A stretch of 54,145 nucleotides of DNA from Pseudomonadota bacterium (GTDB taxonomy: Bacteria > Pseudomonadota > Gammaproteobacteria > Steroidobacterales > Woeseiaceae): contig JADFNS010000022.1 of NCBI GenBank assembly GCA_022563255.1, positions 1 through 54,145 on the forward strand. Reading direction: 5' to 3'. This document shows, one piece after another, positions 1 through 9,179 of this stretch. The position numbers and the translations under genes are program-made. Under the pieces are notes generated by a model. It was not told where the DNA came from. It did no database searches and worked only from the letters and a program-made list of their open reading frames with translations. Position 1 is the stretch's first letter. Each line of letters begins with the position of its first letter.

Positions 1-1474
1 GCATACGATATTGTGCATAACCGGGGAACGGTCGATTGAAAAAGAGGGAGTCGATCGTCAGTTCTCCCTGGAATATATTGCCCTCCGTTAATCCGATTTC
101 CTGTTCGAGTTCATGCGGCGTACGCACCTCCATATGCACGATCAGGTCTTTGAACCCAGGGCTGTATCGTTCAATTTTGTCGATCACGGTCTGGCCAAAC
201 TGATCGCGTTTTTCCGGAGTCCATGGCCCGCTGCTGAGTTCTGCTGGACAGTACTGCACAAAATTCGACATCCAATGTTGTCCAGGAGGCGCAACGGTCG
301 GATCCCAGGCGGACGGTATGACCGATTCGATGAACGGGTCGTCAGACCAGCGACCTCGCTTCCAGCAATCGTAAGCACGCTCCATTGTTTCCAGGGAGCC
401 TGTGAAGCTCTGGCCCCCTCTATCGATGTAGCGGTTATCCGGTAAACCTGTAAATTTTGGCAGACCTGACAATGCGATATTGACCTTGCCCGACGAGCCG
501 CGAATCTTGAAGTTGCAGGCTTTTTCATAGATGCCTTCCGGCAGATCATTCTTGTCCATGATGCTCGTGAAAGTCCGCTTTGCGTCCAGGTTCGACACAA
601 CGATGCGAGCCCTGATTTCGTCGCCGTTCTCCAGCACGACGCCAACAGCCTTGCGGTTTTTCACGAGCACTTTTCGCACGCCGGCGCTGGTTCTAATCTC
701 CCCGCCATGCTCGACCATCGCGCTGGCGATAGCATTTGAAATAGCGCCCATTCCACCGCGCGCCAGACCCCACGCGCCGATATTGCCGTCGACATCGCCC
801 ATAACGTGGTGCAGCAAGATATACGACGAACCGGGCGAGTAAACACCGAGCGCGGTACCAATGATGCCTGGACTGGCCATCGCGGCCTTGATCAGGTCGT
901 TTTCGAAATAATCGTCGAGATATTCGGCCGCGCTCATCGTGAAAAACCGCACGTATTCGTAAATTTCTTTTTCGCCCAAACTCCAAAGCTGCTTGCCAAG
1001 GTAAATCAGTTCCATGATGTCCCGCGGCCGAAACGAAGCCGGATTGGGCGGTGTGCGGAGTAATGTCTTGCGGATGAATTGAGAGTAGCGCGTCAGATCC
1101 GCCTGAAATCGATGCATCGCGTCTGCATCGTGCGGTGAGTGACGCTTTAGCTCAAGAAAGGCCGCTTCTTCGTTGTGATAGGCAAACAGTCTCTTATCGG
1201 TATCGCCGAAGTTAACGGTTCCGAGATAGGGCACCAATAACAAGCCGTGCCTGCTGAGGTCCAGGTCGCGATGCAGCGCCTGCCGCATCATGCTACAGAC
1301 ATACGAACAGCTCGAATAGATCCAGCCTTCGTGCGGTTCCCGGGAAACGGCCGCACCGCCAATGTAGTCATTCTTTTCGAGCACAACAACGTTCAGTCCG
1401 GCCTTTGCCAGATAGGCTGCGTTCGTGAGGCCGTTATGGCCCGCACCAATAACAATTGCATCGTAGTCTCTCAT
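1..1474 (-). CDS. FAD-dependent oxidoreductase, phytoene-desaturase-like, type A (partial)
   Basis: The frame starts at ATG 1474 and runs off the left edge, so 491 residues are visible and the C-terminus is missing. The N-terminus carries the Rossmann FAD motif VIGAGHNGLTNAAYLAK followed by an acidic residue near position 34 (VVLEKN). The rest follows the phytoene dehydrogenase/amine oxidase plan (NAD(P)/FAD-dependent oxidoreductase). It closely resembles the protein at 4787-6412 along its whole visible length, sharing blocks such as SFRPRD, VMGDVDGNIGAWG and KIRGSSGK. Its start overlaps the stop of the upstream gene by four bases (ATGA), so the two are translationally coupled. The substrate is unknown. 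There are no crtB/crtE neighbours, so carotenoid synthesis is unlikely. The neighbours suggest oxidation of an amine or methylated compound. Confidence 0.88.
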   Translation of the reverse strand, partial: MRDYDAIVIGAGHNGLTNAAYLAKAGLNVVVLEKNDYIGGAAVSREPHEGWIYSSCSYVCSMMRQALHRDLDLSRHGLLLVPYLGTVNFGDTDKRLFAYHNEEAAFLELKRHSPHDADAMHRFQADLTRYSQFIRKTLLRTPPNPASFRPRDIMELIYLGKQLWSLGEKEIYEYVRFFTMSAAEYLDDYFENDLIKAAMASPGIIGTALGVYSPGSSYILLHHVMGDVDGNIGAWGLARGGMGAISNAIASAMVEHGGEIRTSAGVRKVLVKNRKAVGVVLENGDEIRARIVVSNLDAKRTFTSIMDKNDLPEGIYEKACNFKIRGSSGKVNIALSGLPKFTGLPDNRYIDRGGQSFTGSLETMERAYDCWKRGRWSDDPFIESVIPSAWDPTVAPPGQHWMSNFVQYCPAELSSGPWTPEKRDQFGQTVIDKIERYSPGFKDLIVHMEVRTPHELEQEIGLTEGNIFQGELTIDSLFFNRPFPGYAQYRM

Positions 1475-3015
1475 CGCAGAATTTCACGCGCAGCATTGTG
1501 TCCCGCACCGCCCACGAGGTCGCCACCCGGGTGGCAGCCCGCGCCACACAGGAACAGACCGGGAATCGGCGTTCGGTACTGCGCAGCCTCATAGGTTGGC
1601 CGCATCATGAACATTTGATCCAGCGCAAATTCCGTATGGTGCCAGTGGCCGCCGGTTACACGATAGTTTTTCTCAATGTCCCATGGTGTGAGAAATTCCT
1701 TATGGATAATTTGTTCCCGGAGACGCGGTGCATATTTCGTGATCACGTCGATAGTCCGTTCGCAAATCTGATTACGGGCCGCGTCGGTCCATCCGCCTTT
1801 TAGTTTATGCGGCACGTACATAACATGCGCCGACAACACGTGTTGCCCGGCAGGCGCGAGCGACGGATCGTGTGCACTTGGAAGCACTATTTCCATAACG
1901 GGTTTCGACGGGCATTCACCATACTTTGCGCTGTCGAATGCAAACTCAATCGTATCCATATCGGGCGCAATGATCATGCGTCCGTCGCTACGCTGCAGTC
2001 CTTCAAATTCCGGCAATGCATTTAGTGCGAGGTGCAATTTTGCGACGTTGCCATTGCATCGCAATCGCCGAATTCGGTTCGTAAAGTTGATATCGAGATG
2101 CGCGACCCCAACGAGATCGAGGAAAGTTCTTTGCGGGTCGGTAGCCGAAATTATCCGCTCGGCCCCAATCTCCTCGCCGTCGGCTAACTGTACGCCCGTC
2201 GCGATCTGGCCCTCCGTGTTGCTCCCAATCACGATACGACTGACCTTCGCTGCACACCGGACTTCGACGCCTGACTCCGTCGCCGACGCGCACAAAGCTT
2301 TCATCAGGCCATTAACTCCACCCTGCGGAATTTCGTGGGCACCGCCGGACTCCCCGGCGATACGATATAGCATCGCAAGAACCGCGCTATTGGGCGATCG
2401 CGGCGCTAACTTCGAGCCAATGAGCCCGTCCCAGCTCAATGTTGCCTTGAGCAGATCACTATCGAAATACTCATCCATAAGGTCGCGGGCTGGCAGGGAA
2501 ATCACGCGGAGAAACTCCTGCATATCATTCTTGCCAATACGACGCAGATTGAAACCGATGTGTGCGAAAGTAACTAATTCTGCGATGTCGTTGTTGCCTA
2601 TGCGCGGCATCGTTTTTAACCAGAAAGGCTTCAGCACATTGGCAAAACGCTGCATGAGTCTGGAATATTTCCGATAGGCAACCACATCGTTTGCATCGGC
2701 TCCACTCAATGTGTCCTTGTGTAAGATAACGTGCTCTTTGTCGACGCTCAATCCGATCGTCGGCAATGGTTTCGATGCAGATTGAAAGCCATGTGAGGCC
2801 AGCTTCAGGTCGCTGGCTATTCGCTCAGAGAAGTGACTGACTGAGTGTGCGACCGAGGCATGAAAACCAGGATGAAATTCGCGACTTGCGCCGAGTCCGC
2901 CGGGTGAACCGGATGCCTCGAGCACAAGTACGCGCTGGCCACTCTGTGCCAGATAAGTGGCGCAAACCAGTCCGTTGTGTCCTGCCCCAACTATTATTGA
3001 GTCGTACCGATCCAA
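1471..3015 (-). CDS. FAD-dependent oxidoreductase, phytoene-desaturase-like, type B
   Basis: The frame encodes 514 residues and begins with a TTG codon. No ATG or GTG gives a better N-terminus, because the flavin motif IIVGAGHNGLVCATYLA starts only about 8 residues in. The C-terminal FAD-closing motif FLCGAGCHPGGDLVGGAGHNAAREIL is complete (quoted here only as the key block GAGCHPGG). The protein is paralogous to the type B enzyme at 6405-7964; both have GHWHH near residue 460 and FMMRP just after it. It overlaps the downstream type A gene by four bases, so types A and B are probably made together and may form a complex. The redox role is clear from the fold, but the substrate is not known. 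Confidence 0.88.
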   Translation of the reverse strand: MDRYDSIIVGAGHNGLVCATYLAQSGQRVLVLEASGSPGGLGASREFHPGFHASVAHSVSHFSERIASDLKLASHGFQSASKPLPTIGLSVDKEHVILHKDTLSGADANDVVAYRKYSRLMQRFANVLKPFWLKTMPRIGNNDIAELVTFAHIGFNLRRIGKNDMQEFLRVISLPARDLMDEYFDSDLLKATLSWDGLIGSKLAPRSPNSAVLAMLYRIAGESGGAHEIPQGGVNGLMKALCASATESGVEVRCAAKVSRIVIGSNTEGQIATGVQLADGEEIGAERIISATDPQRTFLDLVGVAHLDINFTNRIRRLRCNGNVAKLHLALNALPEFEGLQRSDGRMIIAPDMDTIEFAFDSAKYGECPSKPVMEIVLPSAHDPSLAPAGQHVLSAHVMYVPHKLKGGWTDAARNQICERTIDVITKYAPRLREQIIHKEFLTPWDIEKNYRVTGGHWHHTEFALDQMFMMRPTYEAAQYRTPIPGLFLCGAGCHPGGDLVGGAGHNAAREILR

Positions 3016-3056
3016 TCCCGAACCCTGTTTTGTGTTGCCTTTGATTTGAGTTTACG

Positions 3057-3401
3057 TTAGCCGATTATCATGTACGCTTTACGCACAGCTTCCACAATTT
3101 CAGCCGTCCCTTTCCAGCCACGCGGAAATACCCAGCTGTCTCCGGATCTGACTTCTGTGACTTGTCCAGATTCCGATGTAAGAATCCAATGCCCTTTCAA
3201 CAAGTGGCAAAACTCCGTGATCTCCAGATTGAGCTGAAGCTTGCCAACCTCACATTCCCAGGTCCCGGCAATCAAGTTTTTATCTTCGTAAAAAGGCTTA
3301 TCGGTCTGCTCGGGCAAATCGCCGATCGGTGTGCCAAAGGACTCAACGGCGACCAGATCGGCCAGAGTTACGCACTGATGTTGCACACTGATTTCAGGCA
3401 T
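3057..3401 (-). CDS. Cupin-domain protein (DUF861/EutQ-like)
   Basis: This 114-residue protein starts at ATG 3401, which has a strong GGAGGG ribosome site six bases upstream. A longer frame from 3422 would include that site in coding sequence and is rejected. The second half has a small cupin barrel of the DUF861 type: GTWECEVGKLQ, then EFCHLLKG and the turn SGDSWVFPRGWKGTAEI. Proteins of this type are often metal-poor cupins found beside FAD or transamination enzymes of amine catabolism, where their exact function is rarely known. It precedes the two FAD oxidoreductase genes on the same strand and is divergent from the MFS transporter, so the 168-base gap to 3570 is the likely shared promoter region. 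Confidence 0.8.
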   Translation of the reverse strand: MPEISVQHQCVTLADLVAVESFGTPIGDLPEQTDKPFYEDKNLIAGTWECEVGKLQLNLEITEFCHLLKGHWILTSESGQVTEVRSGDSWVFPRGWKGTAEIVEAVRKAYMIIG

Positions 3402-3569
3402 TACCGGCCCTCCTCGCAGCAAGTTATGTGCATTATGCGCAATGACTCACGAACAGGACTACCGAGCCTACACGCTCGACAGATTGCCAAACTTTTATGC
3501 GCTAAGGTTCATCGCCGAATCGGCAGAAAACCATACGCTACTCCATCCTGACGATGATGACACTGTAAG

Positions 3570-4787
3570 ATGACAACACACGGCGGCACGCTGCTTCATG
3601 CCCATACCGTATTCGACGGTTGGCGCTCAATCTGCGTTTCGTTGTACATGACGCTGGTCGGCTACGGGGTGCTCGTCGGCATACCCGTAATCAGTACTGC
3701 TTGGGTCAATTTACTCGGCTTTTCCGAAGTGGAAGTCGGGCGGGTGGCGGGGGCGGATCTTGGCGGCTTGTCTCTCGGCGCGATATTTACCGCGTTTATC
3801 ATCGCGAAAATAAACAGGCGTTACCTTGTCTTTGGCGCCGTCATGATTGCCGTAGGGGCGAACGCGCTGTGCACCATAATGGTCGAATACGAACAGGTCC
3901 TATGGTTGCGGCTCCTTTCTGGTATCGGCAGTGGTATATATACGGCGGTCGCAGTTGCCACGCTTGGCGCGACAGCAAGACCTGCGCGCGCATATAACAT
4001 GATGCTATTCGCGTTCGCGTTTTCACAGGCGCTGGAAATGCACATACTGCCGCAGCTTTCCATGAACGGCATCTACATGGTTTTCATCGGCTGCTTTCTG
4101 TTCGGGCTTTTGTTTTTGAACTGGATTCCGGCGCGACCCGTCGAGAGAAATCTTGATATCGAAATCGACGTCGAGGATGACGGTGGCCGCCATCATCGCG
4201 ATCGTATGCATGTACCCGCTTATGTCCCATGGCTGGTATTGGGTGCCATTCTCGCGACCTATGTTAATATTGGTGCGTACTGGACGTACATTGAGTTAGC
4301 CAGCCTGGCCTCAGCTGCAACACCTCAGTGGGTCGGTCAGGTTCTGGTCTGGTCGTCGTTCTTCTCGATCGTAGGTTGCTTGTTTGCGACCTTTATCAGC
4401 AACCGCTTCGGGCTCGCCCGTCCGTTGCTCATAACACTTGTTTTTCAGGCAATCATCGTCGTGATGTTGGTTGGTGGAATAAACGATACAAACATCATCA
4501 TCAGCATGTTCAGTTTCAATTTTCTCTGGGTTTTCATAGACGTTTACCAGATGTCCACAATCGCGAACGTGGATCACTCCGGTCGCTTCGCTGCTCTGAT
4601 GCCCGGTGCACAGGGACTCGGTCAAATCATCGGTCCCAATCTTGCTGCGTCAATTCTCGCGGCCGGCTATGGCTACGACGGAATTTTTGTCATGTGTGCG
4701 ATCGCTTCGCTGACGGGACTGTCAATTTATCTGTTTATGTACATGCGCCTCAGGAAGATTATTCCGGCGCTCGCGGATGCCACCTGA
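3570..4787 (+). CDS. MFS transporter
   Basis: The frame encodes 405 residues with about twelve hydrophobic membrane spans and a charged central loop around residues 190-212 (VERNLDIEIDVEDDGG, then HHRD), as expected for a two-times-six-helix major facilitator. No subfamily signature that would fix the substrate is seen. Its stop overlaps the ATG of the next gene (TGATG at 4785-4789), so it is the first gene of an operon with two FAD oxidoreductases and an aminomethyltransferase. It most likely imports the substrate these enzymes process. The direction of transport is inferred from the operon only. Confidence 0.85.
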   Translation: MTTHGGTLLHAHTVFDGWRSICVSLYMTLVGYGVLVGIPVISTAWVNLLGFSEVEVGRVAGADLGGLSLGAIFTAFIIAKINRRYLVFGAVMIAVGANALCTIMVEYEQVLWLRLLSGIGSGIYTAVAVATLGATARPARAYNMMLFAFAFSQALEMHILPQLSMNGIYMVFIGCFLFGLLFLNWIPARPVERNLDIEIDVEDDGGRHHRDRMHVPAYVPWLVLGAILATYVNIGAYWTYIELASLASAATPQWVGQVLVWSSFFSIVGCLFATFISNRFGLARPLLITLVFQAIIVVMLVGGINDTNIIISMFSFNFLWVFIDVYQMSTIANVDHSGRFAALMPGAQGLGQIIGPNLAASILAAGYGYDGIFVMCAIASLTGLSIYLFMYMRLRKIIPALADAT

Positions 4788-6412
4788 TGTTGTTATCAGC
4801 GAATAATTACGACGTCATCGTCATCGGTGCCGGCCACAACGGACTCACGAATGCCGCTTTTCTCGCCAAAGCGGGATTGCACGTCCTCGTGGTCGAGAAA
4901 AACTCGTATACGGGTGGAGCAACTGCCAGCAGAGAGTTGTACGATGGCTGGAAGTACTCAAACAGCTCCTACGTCTGCAGTCTTTTTCGCCCGGAAATAT
5001 ACAATGCGCTCGACCTTGGGCGGCACGGGCTAAAGGTAATTCCACTGACCTCCAGCATGACGTTCAAGCAAGACGGCGATTATTTCGGCAGTTACCACAA
5101 CCCCAACGTTCGGCGCCGCGAGCTGATGCGCCACAGTATGCGGGATGCCGATGCGGCGATACGCTTCGATGCAGACATTATGCGCTGGTGCAAACTCATT
5201 CGTAATTTTCTTCTGCGCACACCACCGGACCCCGGTTCGTTCAGGCCGCGTGACGCATTTGAGTTCGCCTATCTGATGAAGAAATTCCATGAACTTAGCG
5301 AATCGAAAATCTATGAGTTTATTCGTTTCTTCACGATGTCGATCGCTGAGTATCTCGAGAACTACTTCGAGAATGAAACAATACTCGCGCACTACTCTGG
5401 CGGCAGCATAATCGGCACAGGTCTTGGCGTTTACTCTCCCGGAACTGCTTACGTGGCGCTGCATCACGCTATGGGAGATGTCGATGGCAATATTGGCGCA
5501 TGGGGGTTTGCGCGTGGTGGGATGGGCGCTGTATCCGGCGCGCTCGCTTCTGCACTGCAAGCGCACGGCGGTGAAATACGAACGGATGCAGAGGTCGCCA
5601 AAATTCTTGTTTCCGGCAACAGGACAACCGGCGTAAGACTCACAAGCGGTGAGGAACTTTCAGCGAAGATCGTCGTTTCCAACCTTGACGCGAAACGCAC
5701 TTTTACACAGATAATGGACGAATCTGACCTGCCACCCAAGCTGGTAGAGCGCGCGAGAAACTTCAAGATTCGCGGCTCATCCGGAAAACTGAATATCGCG
5801 CTGGACGGGATGCCTACATTCTCTTCGCTGCCGAAAGGCTCGCCGCTGACGCTCGGACATATGCATTTTACCGACACCTTGACGCGACTCGAAAAAGCCT
5901 ACGACGACTGGAAAGACGACCGTTGGTCAACCGACCCTTACTGTGACGTGCTCATTCCTTCGCAGTACGACCCAAGCCTCGCACCGCCTGGAAAACACAT
6001 GATGACCGTATTCGTACAGTACTGTCCGGTCGCACCCGAGGGCGGCTGGTCGGACGACAAGCGCGATCAGTTCGGGCAGACCGTGATCGACCAAATCGCA
6101 GATTACAGCCCCGACTTCAAGAATCTGATATTGCACGCAGAAATACGCACACCTCGCGAGTTGGAGGCGGAGATCGGCCTCACGGAAGGTAATATTTTTC
6201 AAGGCGAACTGACCTTCGACCAACTATTGTTCAACCGGCCTTTTCCCGGGTACGCGCAGTATCGCGGCCCGGTACGGAATATGTACATGTGCGGTTCGTC
6301 TACCCACCCGGGCGGTGGCGTAATGGGTGCTCCCGGCGCCAACGCAGCCCGCGAAATACTTCGTGACCTGAAAAAACCGGACACGACGCCGGCGGCATTC
6401 AGCGATGACTGA
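4787..6412 (+). CDS. FAD-dependent oxidoreductase, phytoene-desaturase-like, type A
   Basis: The start is ATG 4787 (MLLSANNYDVIVIGAG), which overlaps the transporter stop by one base. The same frame stays open upstream to 4328, but that part lies over the transporter gene. The product is 541 residues with the flavin motif VIGAGHNGLTNAAFLAKAG near residue 12 and a complete C-terminal flavin motif (MCGSSTHPGGG...ANAAREILRDL). It is the full-length paralogue of the enzyme at the left edge. It overlaps the next gene by eight bases. The pairing with a type B enzyme is repeated in both operons, so A and B probably work together, for example as a heteromeric dehydrogenase. Confidence 0.88.
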   Translation: MLLSANNYDVIVIGAGHNGLTNAAFLAKAGLHVLVVEKNSYTGGATASRELYDGWKYSNSSYVCSLFRPEIYNALDLGRHGLKVIPLTSSMTFKQDGDYFGSYHNPNVRRRELMRHSMRDADAAIRFDADIMRWCKLIRNFLLRTPPDPGSFRPRDAFEFAYLMKKFHELSESKIYEFIRFFTMSIAEYLENYFENETILAHYSGGSIIGTGLGVYSPGTAYVALHHAMGDVDGNIGAWGFARGGMGAVSGALASALQAHGGEIRTDAEVAKILVSGNRTTGVRLTSGEELSAKIVVSNLDAKRTFTQIMDESDLPPKLVERARNFKIRGSSGKLNIALDGMPTFSSLPKGSPLTLGHMHFTDTLTRLEKAYDDWKDDRWSTDPYCDVLIPSQYDPSLAPPGKHMMTVFVQYCPVAPEGGWSDDKRDQFGQTVIDQIADYSPDFKNLILHAEIRTPRELEAEIGLTEGNIFQGELTFDQLLFNRPFPGYAQYRGPVRNMYMCGSSTHPGGGVMGAPGANAAREILRDLKKPDTTPAAFSDD

Positions 6413-7964
6413 GCTTACAGACGTAGTCGTTATCGGTGCCGGTCACAATGGCCTGGTGTGCGCCACGTATCTCGCACGTGCAGGACGGAAAGTCTTGTGC
6501 CTGGAGTCCTCGGACACGCTCGGCGGAATGTCCGCGCCGCGAACGATTGCTGAAAACTACCATTTTTCCGGACTTGCCCACACCGCTAATCCCGTGAGTG
6601 CGGCCATTCGTCGCGATCTCAAGCTACAGCGATTCGGTTACGAGCCGGGGAAAGCTATCGAGACAATCGCCCTCGATCTGGAAGGTCGACATTTGACGAT
6701 TGGGGCGAACCGCATTTCTGGCGATGCCTTGTCAGAATCGGACGCGAAATCGTACATCAAATTTCGCAAGCAATACCTGGCCTTCGCGAAAGCGATGCGA
6801 CCACTCTTTGAGAACAAGGCGCCGCGGCTCAAACACATGGACTTTGCAGATAAGGCAAGCTTTGCAATGCTGGGCTGGAATATCCGTCTGCGGCTTGGCC
6901 GCGATACCATGTACGAATTCTTACGCGTTGCGGCGATCAATATTTATGACGTTTTAAACGAGGCGTTCGACGACGAACTTCTGAAGGGCGCGATCGCAAC
7001 AGATGCCGTAATGGGGAGCGCTATGGGACCGCGAACACCGGGTACTGTTCTGACCTGGCTACAACGGCTCCACGGTGAACTCAATGGCCCGATGTTCGTG
7101 CAATCGGGTGAGCGGTCGCAACTGGTGCACGCACTCGCCCAATCAGCTGAGGACGCGGGAGTAACCATTCGACTCAACGCTCACGTCGAAAAAATTCTAA
7201 TTGAAAACGGTAAAGCTTTTGGCGTGAAGCTATTGAATGGAGAAGTGCTGGAGGCCAGGACCATTGTCTCGAATGCGGACCCCCGTGCGACGTTTACACA
7301 ACTCGTCGGAGCGCCGGAGCTTGATACGATGTTTGCCAATCGCGTAACGCAAATTCGCGGTACAGGCGTTGTTGCTAAATTACATCTGGCGCTCAGTGGC
7401 ATACCGGAGTTTACGGGTCTTACGGTGTCGCAGTTGAGCAACCGGCTGCTAATAGCGCCAACAATGAGATACGTCGAGCATGCCTTCAATCATTCGAAAT
7501 ACGATCAAAGCTCAGAGAATCCGGTTCTCGAAATCACCATACCCAGTTTGCACAATGACGCCATGGCTCCTGAAGGCCACCACGTCATGTCTATCAACAT
7601 TGCCTTCGTACCCTACAATCCTGGAGGCGACCGGGAAGAACAACAGACTTCGTTGTTCGACAAGGTCATTGCGCAACTTGGCCAATACTGTCCCAATCTG
7701 AAATCGTTGCTTGTCGACCATGAATTACTGACACCAAATGATATCGAACGTGAGTATCACGCCGTCCGGGGACATTGGCACCACGGCGAACTGTCTATTC
7801 ACCAGTCATTCATGATGCGACCACTGCATGGTGCGGCGCAGTACGACACGCCGATTGAAAGTCTGTTTCTTTGTGGCGCAGGGAATCACCCCGGCGGCGG
7901 TCTGACCGGTCTGCCGGGTCGTAACGCGGCGCGGCGAATCCTGAAACTTGGGAGGAATGCATGA
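6405..7964 (+). CDS. FAD-dependent oxidoreductase, phytoene-desaturase-like, type B
   Basis: This 519-residue enzyme starts at ATG 6405 inside the end of the previous gene. The flavin motif VVIGAGHNGLVCATYLARAG begins at about residue 8, and the C-terminal FAD motif (LFLCGAGNHPGGG...GRNAARRIL) is intact. It is paralogous to 1471-3015 throughout. The stop overlaps the start of the aminomethyltransferase (ATGA at 7961-7964), which suggests tight stoichiometric expression. The combination of flavin oxidoreductase and tetrahydrofolate-dependent C1 transferase recalls sarcosine or dimethylglycine oxidation, but these are not members of those flavin families. The substrate is therefore left open. 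Confidence 0.88.
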   Translation: MTELTDVVVIGAGHNGLVCATYLARAGRKVLCLESSDTLGGMSAPRTIAENYHFSGLAHTANPVSAAIRRDLKLQRFGYEPGKAIETIALDLEGRHLTIGANRISGDALSESDAKSYIKFRKQYLAFAKAMRPLFENKAPRLKHMDFADKASFAMLGWNIRLRLGRDTMYEFLRVAAINIYDVLNEAFDDELLKGAIATDAVMGSAMGPRTPGTVLTWLQRLHGELNGPMFVQSGERSQLVHALAQSAEDAGVTIRLNAHVEKILIENGKAFGVKLLNGEVLEARTIVSNADPRATFTQLVGAPELDTMFANRVTQIRGTGVVAKLHLALSGIPEFTGLTVSQLSNRLLIAPTMRYVEHAFNHSKYDQSSENPVLEITIPSLHNDAMAPEGHHVMSINIAFVPYNPGGDREEQQTSLFDKVIAQLGQYCPNLKSLLVDHELLTPNDIEREYHAVRGHWHHGELSIHQSFMMRPLHGAAQYDTPIESLFLCGAGNHPGGGLTGLPGRNAARRILKLGRNA

Positions 7965-9157
7965 ACATCGGCCACGAGCATTTTCGACGGGCATTGCAAC
8001 ACACGCCCTTTCACGATCGCATCGCCGCTTTGTCGGCTACGGAAGACTGGACTGGATGGAACGGCTACAAAGTTGCACGTGTTGTCGACAAGCTCTCAAC
8101 CGAGTATTTCGCGGTGCGCAGCGGGTGCGCCGTTATGGATCTCACGCCGATGGAAAAATACCGCATTACAGGCAATGGTGCTCGCGAGTATCTCGATAGA
8201 TTGGTCACCAGAAATATTTCCAAGCTTAGACCGGGCCGCGTCACTTACGTTATCTGGTGCAATGATGAGGGCAAAGTAATCGATGACGGCACGCTCTTTC
8301 AGCTCGGCGAATACGACTACCGATTGTGTGCGCAGCATCATCAACTAGACTGGTTGCTCATGTCCGCAACCGGATTCGACGTTCATATCGAGACAGAGAC
8401 ACACGACGTAGCTGCGCTGGCGGTTCAGGGCCCGACTTCCTGTTCGGTACTAACCGCCGCGGGCTTCGATAAACTCGATCAATTGAAACCATTCGGCATC
8501 GTGGATCTGCAATGTAAAGGCATCCCCGTCACAGTTTCGCGCACCGGCTTCACCGGCGACCTTGGGTACGAACTTTGGGTAAAACCGGAGGACGCGTTAA
8601 ACCTTTGGGATGCAGTTTTCGATGTCCGCGGTCTATACGACATCCACGCGATGGGCCTCGACGCGCTTGAAATGGTACGCATCGAAGCCGGGTTTATCAT
8701 GCCAGGATTCGACTTCAATACCGCGGAATCAACCATTCGCAATGGGCACGATCGTTCCCCTTTCGAGGTGGGCCTGGGCTGGGTTGTCAATCTGGACAAG
8801 GGTCACTTCACCGGACGAAAAGCTCTGTTAGCTGAGAATTCAAGACCGGCGCGCCGGCGGCTGACCAAAATCGTCATTGATGGCAACAAGCCAGTTCGCG
8901 AAGCATTTCTTTATGACCGAAAGAACGGCGAGCAGGTCGGTGAGGTCAAATGTGCCACCTGGTCCCCGGTGCTCAAAGCCAATCTCGCGCTCGCCGACAT
9001 CGACTGCGTCAATGGCAAGCTGCCACCAAAACTGTGGGCGCGACTGGACTATCAGCGGGAGCTGAAATGGCATACGGCCTGGGCCGAGTGCCATGTTCAA
9101 TCAAAGCCCTTCTATAACCCTGAGCATCGCTCTGCCACTCCCCCTCCACGTTTTTAG
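7961..9157 (+). CDS. GcvT-family aminomethyltransferase (DmdA-like)
   Basis: The 398-residue product has the tetrahydrofolate-binding GcvT fold. Visible family blocks are GCAVMDLTPMEKYRITG (about residues 55-71), NDEGKVIDDGTLF (about 101-113, with the Asp pair expected at the folate site), RTGFTGDLGYELW (about 195-207) and GLDALEMVRIEAGFIMPG (about 233-250). A GcvT_C-like barrel follows. The length is typical of single-domain GcvT/DmdA proteins. Such enzymes move a methyl or methylene group from a substrate to tetrahydrofolate. As the last gene of the operon it probably removes the one-carbon unit after the paired FAD enzymes act. Whether the substrate is an N- or S-methyl compound cannot be read from the sequence. 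Confidence 0.88.
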   Translation: MNIGHEHFRRALQHTPFHDRIAALSATEDWTGWNGYKVARVVDKLSTEYFAVRSGCAVMDLTPMEKYRITGNGAREYLDRLVTRNISKLRPGRVTYVIWCNDEGKVIDDGTLFQLGEYDYRLCAQHHQLDWLLMSATGFDVHIETETHDVAALAVQGPTSCSVLTAAGFDKLDQLKPFGIVDLQCKGIPVTVSRTGFTGDLGYELWVKPEDALNLWDAVFDVRGLYDIHAMGLDALEMVRIEAGFIMPGFDFNTAESTIRNGHDRSPFEVGLGWVVNLDKGHFTGRKALLAENSRPARRRLTKIVIDGNKPVREAFLYDRKNGEQVGEVKCATWSPVLKANLALADIDCVNGKLPPKLWARLDYQRELKWHTAWAECHVQSKPFYNPEHRSATPPPRF

Positions 9158-9179
9158 CCCGCGACAGGTTCAGGATCGA

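Noticed and set aside
1..7964. Carotenoid biosynthesis role for the phytoene-desaturase-like enzymes
   Set aside because: No phytoene synthase, GGPP synthase or cyclase is nearby; the transporter and GcvT-like gene point to catabolism.
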